Assembly (NCBI GenBank): GCA_900751665.1
Contig: CAADSV010000105.1
Span: 1 to 5,364, forward strand
DNA length: 5,364 bases
Direction: 5' to 3'
Source of the DNA: an uncultured Collinsella sp.
Lineage (GTDB): Bacteria > Actinomycetota > Coriobacteriia > Coriobacteriales > Coriobacteriaceae
Shown here: one piece after another, positions 1 to 5,364 of the stretch
Position numbering within the stretch: the first letter of the stretch is position 1
Layout: every line of letters begins with the position of its first letter
Position numbers and translations under genes: made by a program
Notes under the pieces: model-generated
What the model was told of the DNA's origin: nothing
The model's input: only the letters and a program-made list of their open reading frames with translations
Databases searched by the model: none

Positions 1-47
1 GCCGAGACCTTGAACTGCCTGTCGTATCGCTTTCTTCTTTGGGTCAT
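1..47 (-). CDS. IS3-family transposase OrfA, N-terminal fragment (partial, runs off left edge)
   Basis: The minus-strand frame from ATG at 47-45 reads MTQRRKRYDRQFKVSA before leaving the window. The pattern of basic residues followed by [KR]-Y-[DS]-x-x-F-K-x-x-A is the hallmark start of IS3/IS911-type OrfA proteins, just ahead of their helix-turn-helix DNA-binding domain. OrfA binds the terminal repeats and normally joins OrfB by programmed -1 frameshifting to make the DDE transposase; none of that is visible here. The start is supported by AAAGG at 60-56, 8 bases upstream. Only 15 complete codons are available, so the assignment rests on a short but distinctive motif. An opposite-strand frame over the same bases (plus frame 1, stop at 67-69) gives no recognisable protein. 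Confidence 0.66.
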   Translation of the reverse strand, partial: MTQRRKRYDRQFKVS

Positions 48-49
48 CT

Positions 50-80
50 TGAACACCTTTCGCTCTTAACTAGGTGTCCA
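50..80. repeat. Imperfect inverted repeat at the IS end, overlapping the transposase ribosome binding site
   Basis: TGAACACCT at 50-58 and AGGTGTCCA at 72-80 are complementary at 8 of 9 positions, with a 13-base loop. In a minus-strand transcript entering from the pstA side the arms would be TGGACACCT and AGGTGTTCA. The second arm contains AGGTG of the transposase Shine-Dalgarno, so the hairpin would sequester it. The arm at 72-80 is also the inferred outer tip of the IS. Confidence 0.6.
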
Positions 81-996
81 ATTCATCATACCCACTCCAC
101 GAGGCGAGACTCGGGCGCGTCCAAAAACAGGACCGCATCGCCACGGGCGTGTTGGCGGCGATCGTCGCCATCGTCATGCTCATCGTCGTCTCCATGGTGG
201 CCTATATCCTGTTCGAGGGCATCTCGACGCTGTTCCAGCCGGGCTTTCTCACGGAGCCGTCGCGCGCCAACGGAACGCAGGGCGGCGTGCTCTACCAGCT
301 GTTCGACTCGTTCTACCTGCTGCTGATCACTCTAGTCATCTCGGTGCCCATCAGCCTGGGCGGCGCGGTCTTCCTGGTTGAGTACGCGCCGGACGGACCC
401 ATCCGCGACATCGCCTCCACCGCCATCGAGACGCTGTCCTCGCTGCCTTCCATCGTCGTCGGCATGTTCGGCTTTCTGGTGTTCTCGGTGCAGCTGGGCT
501 GGAAGTACTCCATCATCTCCGGCGCCGTCGCGCTCACCATGTTCAACATCCCCATCCTGGTGCGCGTGATTCAGCAGGCACTCGGGGACGTGCCGCAGGC
601 CCAGCGCGATGCGTGTCTGGCCATGGGCCTTACCCGCTGGGAGGCCACGCTGCACATCCTGATCCCCGAGGCCATGCCCGCCATCGTGACCGGCATCGTG
701 CTTTCGGCCGGCCGCGTGTTTGGCGAGGCCGCGGCGCTGCTCTTTACCTCGGGCATGAGCTCGCCGATGCGTCTGAACTTCTTGAGCTTTAACCTGTCGA
801 GCCCCACTTGCGCCTGGAATGTGTTCCGTCCCGGCGAGTCGCTCGCCGTGCACATCTACAAGATCTATGGCGAGGGTAGCCCCGAGGCCCAGCAGATTGT
901 TTGGGGCACCGCGGCGCTGCTGATGGTCTGCGTGCTGCTTTTTAACGTAGCCGCCCGTATCGTGGGCAAGCAACTGGCAAGGAAGATGACGGCCGA

Positions 997-1000
<4 letters not shown>
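74..1000 (+). CDS. pstA: Phosphate ABC transporter permease PstA
   Basis: This is a membrane subunit of the high-affinity phosphate importer PstSCAB, pairing with PstC to form the channel. The 308-residue frame has a cytoplasmic N-terminus and about six membrane segments (roughly residues 23-47, 79-101, 123-140, 146-167, 200-224 and 276-295). An EAA-type loop that contacts the ATPase lies at about 178-198 (ACLAMGLTRWEATLHILIP). The length suits PstA (E. coli about 296). It overlaps pstB by ATGA, as expected for co-translated permease and ATPase. The N-terminus is doubtful: a TAG at 71-73 directly precedes the GTG at 74, no Shine-Dalgarno is visible, and the GTG lies in the inferred IS end. 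Residues from about 3 onward are probably native and the original start may have been lost to the insertion. Other in-frame starts (GTG 149, TTG 152, ATG 176) would cut into the first membrane segment. The family call is near certain; the start is not. Confidence 0.93.
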
Positions 1001-1869
<869 letters not shown>

Positions 1870-1887
1870 TCCGGGACATGCTTGAGG

Positions 1888-1913
1888 CCCGCGGCGGCCA
1901 CGGTTACCGCGGG
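1888..1913 (+). other. GC-rich hairpin after pstB
   Basis: CCCGCGG (1888-1894) and CCGCGGG (1907-1913) form a perfect 7-bp stem with a 12-base loop, between the pstB stop and the main terminator. No T-run follows, so it is not itself a typical intrinsic terminator. It may protect the 3' end of the mRNA or may be incidental in GC-rich DNA. Confidence 0.45.
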
Positions 1914-1924
1914 ACTGATTGGAG

Positions 1925-1962
1925 AGGCGGATCATCTCTTGCGGGAGATGGCCCGCCTTTTT
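1925..1962 (+). terminator. Intrinsic terminator of the pst operon
   Basis: AGGCGG (1925-1930) pairs with CCGCCT (1953-1958), and CATCTC (1933-1938) pairs with GAGATG (1945-1950) around a TTGCGG loop. A two-base internal region (AT opposite GC) separates the two helices. TTTTT at 1958-1962 follows directly. The hairpin starts 56 bases after the pstB stop. Its presence also argues that the downstream ABC-F gene does not begin at the in-frame ATG at 1919. Confidence 0.88.
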
Positions 1963-1979
1963 GCTCTGCGACCGAAACG

Positions 1980-2014
1980 ACCGCCACAAAGGGGACAGGC
2001 GCCTTCGTGGTGGT
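1980..2014. repeat. Hairpin-forming intergenic repeat upstream of the ABC-F gene
   Basis: ACCGCCACAAAGG (1980-1992) is complementary to CCTTCGTGGTGGT (2002-2014) at 11 of 13 positions, with one of the other two a G-U wobble. The loop is GGACAGGCG. The GGGGACAGGCGCC core resembles the GGCACCTGGGGACA units at 4748-4761. I think such elements recur between genes of Collinsella relatives, but only these copies are visible here. Confidence 0.5.
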
Positions 2015-2030
2015 TTGGGGTGGGGCTCGC

Positions 2031-2039
2031 TGCTATCAT
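2031..2039 (+). promoter_or_regulatory. Extended -10 promoter for the ABC-F/HAD unit
   Basis: TGCTATCAT fits the extended -10 form TGnTATnAT, 35 bases before the start codon at 2075. A transcript would start near 2046, giving a leader of about 29 bases with a good ribosome binding site. The -35 region at proper spacing (TGGTTT, 2011-2016) is weak, which extended -10 promoters tolerate. It lies directly after the pst terminator, where a new unit should begin. Confidence 0.55.
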
Positions 2040-2060
2040 GGACAACGTTGAATTTCTACG

Positions 2061-2066
2061 AAGGAG
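2061..2066 (+). promoter_or_regulatory. Ribosome binding site that fixes the ABC-F start
   Basis: AAGGAG lies 8 bases before ATG 2075 and is the strongest Shine-Dalgarno in the region. It supports that codon over the in-frame ATG at 1919, which lies 52 codons upstream, just before the pst terminator hairpin, and would add residues unlike any ABC-F N-terminus. Confidence 0.85.
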
Positions 2067-2074
2067 CAGGGCAT

Positions 2075-3934
2075 ATGGCGATTCTTTTGGGATGCGATTC
2101 CGTCAGCCTAGAGTTTCCCACCAAGCATATTTTCGATAGCGTGACGCTCGGCGTGGGCGAGGGCGACCGCATTGGTATTGTCGGCAAAAACGGCGACGGC
2201 AAGTCGACGCTGCTGAGCGTGCTCGCCGGCACGCTGGAGCCCGATGACGGGCGCGTGACGCACCGTCGCGGCACCACGATCGGTCTGCTCGGCCAAAAGG
2301 ACAACCTGGTCGATACCGACACCGTGCATCATGCCGTCGTGGGCGACACGCCCGAGTATGAGTGGGCGTCGAGTCCGCGTACGCGCCAGATTCTGGCTGG
2401 CCTTATTAGCGATGTGCCCTGGGAGGGCACGGTGGGCGAGCTTTCGGGCGGCCAGCGCCGTCGCGTGGACCTCGCGCGCCTGCTGATCGGCGACTATGAC
2501 GTGCTCATGCTCGACGAGCCCACCAATCACCTGGACATGCGCACCATCAACTGGCTCGCGCGTCACTTAAAGGCCCGCTGGCAGCGCGGCCAGGGCGCGA
2601 TGCTCGTGGTCACGCACGACCGCTGGTTCTTGGACGAGGTCTGCACCAGTATGTGGGAGGTCCACGACGGCCAGGTCGATCCCTTCGAGGGCGGCTACTC
2701 CGCATATATCCTGCAGCGCGTGGAGCGCGACCGCATGGCCGCGGTTACCGAGGAGCGTCGTCGCAACATGGCGCGCAAGGAGCTCGCGTGGCTGAGCCGC
2801 GGTGCCCAGGCGCGCTCCACCAAGCCCAAGTTTCGCGGGGATGCCGCCCGCGAGCTCATCGCCGACGTGCCTCCCGTGCGTGACGAGCTGGAGCTCAAGC
2901 GCCTAGCCGTGAGCCGCCTGGGCAAGCAGGTTATCGATGTGGTCGACGTGGACGCTGGCTATGCGGATACCGATGGCGCGCCCAAGCAGGTGCTCTCTGA
3001 CGTGACCTGGCTCATTGGTGCGGGCGACCGCTATGGTCTTTTGGGTGAGAATGGCGCTGGCAAGTCGACGCTGCTCGATGTGATCCAGGGTAAAATTGCG
3101 CCCACGCGCGGCCGCGTGAAGATTGGCCAGACGGTACGCTTTGGCGTGCTGTCGCAGCAGCTCGAGGAGCTCGAGCCCTATATGGGCGACACGATCCGCG
3201 AGGTGCTCAGCAACTATAAGAAGTACTACGTCATCGACGGCAAGGAGACTTCGCCCGAGAAGCTCTGCGAGCGTCTGGGCTTTACGACGCAGCAGCTCTG
3301 GAGCCGCATCGGCGATCTTTCGGGCGGTCAGCGCCGTCGCCTGTCGCTGCTGCTGACGATCCTGGACGAGCCCAACGTGCTCATCCTGGACGAGCCGGGC
3401 AACGATCTGGATACCGACATGCTCGCGATTGTCGAGGATCTGCTCGACGGTTGGCCCGGCACGCTGATCCTGGTGACGCACGACCGCTTCTTGATGGAGC
3501 GCGTGACCGACCAGCAGTGGGCGCTGCTCGACGGCCACCTGACGCATATGCCCGGTGGCGTGGACCAGTACCTTCGCCTGTGCAACGCTACCGCCGAGGG
3601 CGAGCCCGTGGGCGCGCCGAGCGCCAAGACCGGCACGTTTGACACCGGTGCCGCGGCTGCTGCGGCCGAAAAGCCCAAGTCGAGCGGTCAGCCCAACGGC
3701 CTGTCCAACGCCGAGCGTCAGAAGCTCCGCCGCGAGGTGAGCTCGCTCGAGCGCAAGATGGAGACGCAGCGCGCCCGCGTTGAGGAGGCCGAGGCCGCGA
3801 TGGCCCAGGTCGACCCCACCAACTACACGGCGCTGGGCGAGCAGCAGGCAAAGATCGACGAGGCCCACGCCGCCATGGACGAGTTGGAGATGGCGTGGCT
3901 CGAGGCGAGCGAAAAGCTCGAGGGCGAGGAGTAG
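2075..3934 (+). CDS. ABC-F family ATPase, Uup-like (two ATP-binding domains, no membrane part)
   Basis: This is a soluble twin-cassette ATPase of 619 residues. Cassette 1 has Walker A GKNGDGKST (37-45), LSGGQ (123-127), Walker B with DEPTNHLD (147-154) and H181. A charged helical linker (about 215-275), with the WLSRGAQARSTKPK segment seen in Uup-type proteins, joins it to cassette 2: Walker A GENGAGKST (324-332), LSGGQ (415-419), DEPGNDLD (439-446) and H469. An Ala/Gly/Pro-rich stretch (about 505-542) then leads into a charged C-terminal coiled coil (about 543-617). ABC-F proteins act on ribosomes; E. coli Uup (about 635 residues) also binds DNA through its coiled coil. The C-terminal coiled coil and the N-D in the second Walker B favour Uup over EttA or antibiotic-resistance ABC-Fs, but cellular role cannot be read from sequence. 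The gene starts its own unit and is tightly followed by the HAD gene. Confidence 0.93.
   Translation: MAILLGCDSVSLEFPTKHIFDSVTLGVGEGDRIGIVGKNGDGKSTLLSVLAGTLEPDDGRVTHRRGTTIGLLGQKDNLVDTDTVHHAVVGDTPEYEWASSPRTRQILAGLISDVPWEGTVGELSGGQRRRVDLARLLIGDYDVLMLDEPTNHLDMRTINWLARHLKARWQRGQGAMLVVTHDRWFLDEVCTSMWEVHDGQVDPFEGGYSAYILQRVERDRMAAVTEERRRNMARKELAWLSRGAQARSTKPKFRGDAARELIADVPPVRDELELKRLAVSRLGKQVIDVVDVDAGYADTDGAPKQVLSDVTWLIGAGDRYGLLGENGAGKSTLLDVIQGKIAPTRGRVKIGQTVRFGVLSQQLEELEPYMGDTIREVLSNYKKYYVIDGKETSPEKLCERLGFTTQQLWSRIGDLSGGQRRRLSLLLTILDEPNVLILDEPGNDLDTDMLAIVEDLLDGWPGTLILVTHDRFLMERVTDQQWALLDGHLTHMPGGVDQYLRLCNATAEGEPVGAPSAKTGTFDTGAAAAAAEKPKSSGQPNGLSNAERQKLRREVSSLERKMETQRARVEEAEAAMAQVDPTNYTALGEQQAKIDEAHAAMDELEMAWLEASEKLEGEE
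3926..3931 (+). promoter_or_regulatory. Ribosome binding site for the HAD gene, inside the ABC-F coding end
   Basis: GAGGAG encodes the last two glutamates of the ABC-F protein and lies 9 bases before ATG 3941. The two genes are separated by only 6 bases, so the ribosome finishing the first could directly start the second. Confidence 0.75.
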
Positions 3935-3940
3935 ACGAGG

Positions 3941-4711
3941 ATGATCAAAGCCGCGTTTTTCGATATCGACGGCACGCTACTGAGCTTTAAGACCCACCGG
4001 ATTCCGGCGTCGGCGCAGCAGGTGCTCGACAGCTTTCACGAGCAGGGGATCGCGTGCGTGATCGCCACGGGCCGTCCGACCTACCAGATGCCCGATTGGC
4101 TGTTCGACCTGGGCTGGGATGCGTACATTACGCTCTCGGGCCAGCACTGCTTTGATGCCGAGGGAGCTTACCGCAGCTGTCCGATTGATCCGGACGACGT
4201 TGCGGTGATCGTGGACCAGGTGGCGCAGGGGTGCTATGACTCGCTGTGCATGCAGAGCGAGAACTCGTTTGTGAACCGCCTGTCCGAGCGCGTGGTGACG
4301 GCTGGCAGCAACGCGGGAATCGTCTACCACGAGGAGCCGTTTGAGCACGCCTTTGACGCGCCGGTCTACCAGTTCTGCGCCTTTGTGGACCCGGCCGACG
4401 AACATATCGTGACTGACGCCGTGTCGCATTCGCTCACCACGCGCTGGTGTGACCTGTTCTGCGACATTATTCCCGCTAACGGCGGCAAGGACCTGGGCGT
4501 GGCGGCGACGCTGGAGCGCCTGGGCATCGACGCGAGCGAGGCGATTGCCTTTGGCGACGGCGAGAACGACCTGTCGATGTTCTCGGCCGTGGGCACAAGT
4601 GTGGCCATGGGCAACGCGCAGGATACCGTGAAGGCCGCGGCGACCTATGTGACGACCGCCGTGGACGACGACGGAATCTACAACGCCGCGAAGCACTTTG
4701 GCCTGTTATAG
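3941..4711 (+). CDS. HAD-superfamily phosphatase, Cof type (subclass IIB)
   Basis: This is a probable cytoplasmic Mg-dependent phosphatase acting on small phosphorylated metabolites such as sugar phosphates; the substrate is not predictable. The 256-residue product carries all four HAD motifs: motif I DIDGT (8-12) with nucleophile D8 and acid/base D10, motif II T43 in IATGR, motif III K183 in NGGKDLG, and motif IV GDGEND (205-210). The long segment between motifs II and III (about 80-180) holds the type IIB cap. The GDGENDLSMF signature and the late lysine are typical of Cof/YbiV-like proteins. Length is normal, with no truncation. The cap is Cys-rich for the family (C70, C80, C98, C103, C146, C170, C174). 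Co-transcription with the ABC-F gene is inferred from the 6-base gap; a terminator follows. Confidence 0.93.
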   Translation: MIKAAFFDIDGTLLSFKTHRIPASAQQVLDSFHEQGIACVIATGRPTYQMPDWLFDLGWDAYITLSGQHCFDAEGAYRSCPIDPDDVAVIVDQVAQGCYDSLCMQSENSFVNRLSERVVTAGSNAGIVYHEEPFEHAFDAPVYQFCAFVDPADEHIVTDAVSHSLTTRWCDLFCDIIPANGGKDLGVAATLERLGIDASEAIAFGDGENDLSMFSAVGTSVAMGNAQDTVKAAATYVTTAVDDDGIYNAAKHFGLL

Positions 4712-4720
4712 CTGCGGCTC

Positions 4721-4767
4721 GGCACTTGGGGACGTTCCTTTTCTGCCGGCACCTGGGGACACTCCTT
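4721..4767 (+). repeat. Two tandem copies of a 20-bp GGGGAC-containing repeat
   Basis: Positions 4721-4740 and 4748-4767 agree at 17 of 20 bases with a 27-bp period (GGCACTTGGGGACG... versus GGCACCTGGGGACA...). The second copy provides the left arm of the terminator hairpin. The pattern suggests a dispersed intergenic element rather than gene remnants; neither copy is coding. Confidence 0.65.
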
Positions 4768-4790
4768 GCGGGGCGTCCCCATTTTGTTTT
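4754..4790 (+). terminator. Intrinsic terminator of the ABC-F/HAD unit
   Basis: TGGGGAC (4754-4760) pairs with GTCCCCA (4775-4781). After one A-C mismatch, CTCC (4762-4765) pairs with GGGG (4770-4773) with one wobble, around a TTGC loop. TTTTGTTTT at 4782-4790 follows. It lies 42 bases after the HAD stop codon and before the regulatory region of the repressor gene. Confidence 0.85.
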
Positions 4791-4814
4791 CATCCCGCAC
4801 GTTTTGTGAAACAC

Positions 4815-4897
4815 GGCTAACTTTTAGGCAAAGTAGTAAGACATGGGCAACTTCTGCGGTAAAGTTAGTCGTGGAAAGTATCCAAAGGCTAACTAGC
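4815..4897. promoter_or_regulatory. Candidate operator region of the DtxR/MntR-type gene
   Basis: CTAACTTT (4817-4824) and AAAGTTAG (4861-4868) are a perfect 8-bp inverted repeat with centres 44 bp apart, about four helical turns. GGCTAACT occurs twice in direct orientation (4815-4822, 4887-4894), the second within the palindrome GCTA-AC-TAGC (4888-4897). ACTTT-TAGGC-AAAGT (4820-4834) is a smaller dyad. GGCTAAC is also found inside the known DtxR/IdeR iron-box consensus, so these are plausible half-sites for the adjacent repressor. Binding is inferred. Confidence 0.5.
4838..4865 (+). promoter_or_regulatory. Possible promoter of the repressor gene
   Basis: AAGACA (4838-4843) and TAAAGT (4860-4865) each match four of six consensus bases with a 16-bp spacer. 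The -10 would overlap the AAAGTTAG arm, which would suit repression by a protein bound there. The match is weak and other choices are possible. Confidence 0.3.
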
Positions 4898-4907
4898 AAT
4901 CATCGCG

Positions 4908-4912
4908 AAAGG
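4908..4912 (+). promoter_or_regulatory. Ribosome binding site of the repressor gene
   Basis: AAAGG lies 6 bases before ATG 4919 and supports that start, which gives the residue pattern GEDYLESIY at the place expected for the family's N-terminus. Confidence 0.6.
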
Positions 4913-4918
4913 CGGCCC

Positions 4919-5364
4919 ATGGCCCTACGTGAATCCGGAGAAGACTATCTCGAATCGATCTACGTTCTGTCGGAACGTCAGGGCATCGTGCGCTCGATCG
5001 ACGTTGCGGAGCACCTCGGCGTAACCAAGGCGAGCGTTTCCAAGGCCATGGCGACGCTGGAGAACAGCGGCTATGTCGAAATGGGCAAGCGCGACGTTCA
5101 TCTGACGGAGCGTGGTCTGGAGGTCGCTCGCCAAATGTGGGAGCGTCATTGCTTTTTCGTGGGGCTGCTCGAGGAAGCCGGTGTTTCGGCTGAGGTCGCG
5201 TCGCAAGAGGGCTGCCACATGGAGCACTGCCTAAGCGAGGAAAGCTTCGAGAAGCTGAGGGCGATGCTGGGACGGGAAGATGCGGCGGGGCCCACAACCG
5301 AAGCCCCAACAACCTTAAATGGGGGCGGGGGGGGGCAGAAAGCGGGCCACACGCACGGGCCCCC
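4919..5364 (+). CDS. DtxR/MntR-family metal-dependent transcriptional repressor (open at right edge)
   Basis: This is a metal-activated DNA-binding repressor that typically controls iron or manganese uptake. A winged helix-turn-helix occupies about residues 7-62 (recognition region VAEHLGVTKASVSKAMATLENSGYVE), followed by the dimerisation/metal-binding helices. Probable metal ligands are D9, E12, H77, C99, E102 and H103. D9 sits where MntR has Asp and DtxR has Met, while the E-G-C-x-x-E-H spacing matches DtxR (E-A-C-x-x-E-H). The DtxR ancillary glutamate is replaced by V81. No SH3-like third domain is visible. After about residue 118 the sequence becomes Pro/Thr/Gly-rich with a five-glycine run and no stop codon before the window ends, so the true C-terminus is unknown. 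It is preceded by its own regulatory region and is probably autoregulated (inference). Confidence 0.88.
   Translation, partial: MALRESGEDYLESIYVLSERQGIVRSIDVAEHLGVTKASVSKAMATLENSGYVEMGKRDVHLTERGLEVARQMWERHCFFVGLLEEAGVSAEVASQEGCHMEHCLSEESFEKLRAMLGREDAAGPTTEAPTTLNGGGGGQKAGHTHGP
5282..5364 (+). other. G-rich low-complexity right edge, doubtful sequence
   Basis: A G5-C-G9 tract occupies 5321-5335, and the last eight bases are a GGGCCCCC palindrome-like run. Composition and codon choice (ACA, CCA, TTA, AAA) differ from the rest of the repressor gene. This could be a real disordered tail or poor sequence at a contig end. Confidence 0.45.

Larger units (their letters stand above)
1..80 (-). mobile_element. 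End fragment of an IS3-family insertion sequence (left end, cut by window edge)
   Basis: Read on the minus strand, the sequence starts at 80 with TGGACACC, then a short leader, a Shine-Dalgarno AAAGG (60-56) and an ATG (47-45) opening a transposase-like reading frame that leaves the window. IS3-family elements characteristically begin 5'-TG and end CA-3', and orfA starts a few tens of bases inside the left inverted repeat, which is the arrangement seen here. The boundary at 80 is inferred from the TG/CA rule and from the change to pstA coding sequence just after it. The other end and any target duplication are outside the window. An assembly breaking inside a multicopy IS would also produce exactly this edge. 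Confidence 0.68.

Noticed and set aside
1..69. Plus-strand frame 1 ending in TAA at 67-69 as the end of pstC
   Set aside because: Its 22 residues (AETLNCLSYRFLLWVILNTF...) do not resemble a PstC C-terminus, and the minus strand over the same bases gives a recognisable transposase start with a ribosome binding site.
1919..2074. Extended start of the ABC-F gene at ATG 1919
   Set aside because: It would begin before and run through the terminator and promoter, the added residues are not ABC-F-like, and ATG 2075 has a strong Shine-Dalgarno.
2903..3868. Long minus-strand open frame opposite the ABC-F gene (321 codons)
   Set aside because: Same shadow effect; the plus-strand frame contains all ABC-F motifs.
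3977..4696. Minus-strand open frame opposite the HAD gene
   Set aside because: The plus strand has all four HAD motifs; the minus-strand product is His/Arg-rich without a family signature.
4800..4816. CGTTTTGTGAAACACG as an operator palindrome
   Set aside because: Only a GTTT-TGTG-AAAC core of four-base arms is symmetrical, which is too short to claim on its own.

Overview
The window is high-GC bacterial DNA with mostly G/C-ending codons. I infer a member of the Coriobacteriia, most likely Collinsella or a close relative. This rests on codon style, on the short GGGGAC-containing intergenic repeats that I associate with that group, and on the gene content; there is no rRNA or other marker gene to confirm it.

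Layout. Positions 1-80 look like the extreme end of an IS3-family insertion sequence. A transposase OrfA start (MTQRRKRYDRQFKVSA) runs leftward off the window, with its own Shine-Dalgarno and a terminal inverted-repeat-like end (TGGACACC read on the minus strand). Immediately to its right is pstA (74-1000), whose first usable start codon lies inside the inferred IS end. It overlaps pstB (997-1869) by the 4 bases ATGA. A strong intrinsic terminator (1925-1962) closes this phosphate-transport unit with no phoU behind it. A second unit follows: a hairpin-forming intergenic repeat, an extended -10 promoter (2031-2039), a Uup-like ABC-F ATPase (2075-3934) and a Cof-type HAD phosphatase (3941-4711) whose ribosome binding site lies in the last codons of the ABC-F gene. 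Two diverged 20-bp repeats, the second forming the terminator hairpin (4754-4790), end that unit. A 128-bp AT-richer regulatory region with an 8-bp perfect inverted repeat and GGCTAAC boxes precedes a DtxR/MntR-type metal-dependent repressor (4919 to the window end). The repressor's visible C-terminal tail dissolves into G-rich low-complexity sequence.

Togetherness. pstA and pstB encode the second permease and the ATPase of the high-affinity phosphate importer; pstS and pstC are expected upstream but are not in the window, and the IS sits where pstC should be. The ABC-F and HAD genes appear to be a housekeeping pair. The repressor is probably autoregulated or controls metal transport genes beyond the right edge. 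I see no new defence or other multi-gene system. The most interesting points are the IS/pstA junction, the hairpin at the IS end that could hide the transposase ribosome binding site, and the operator-like region before the repressor gene.
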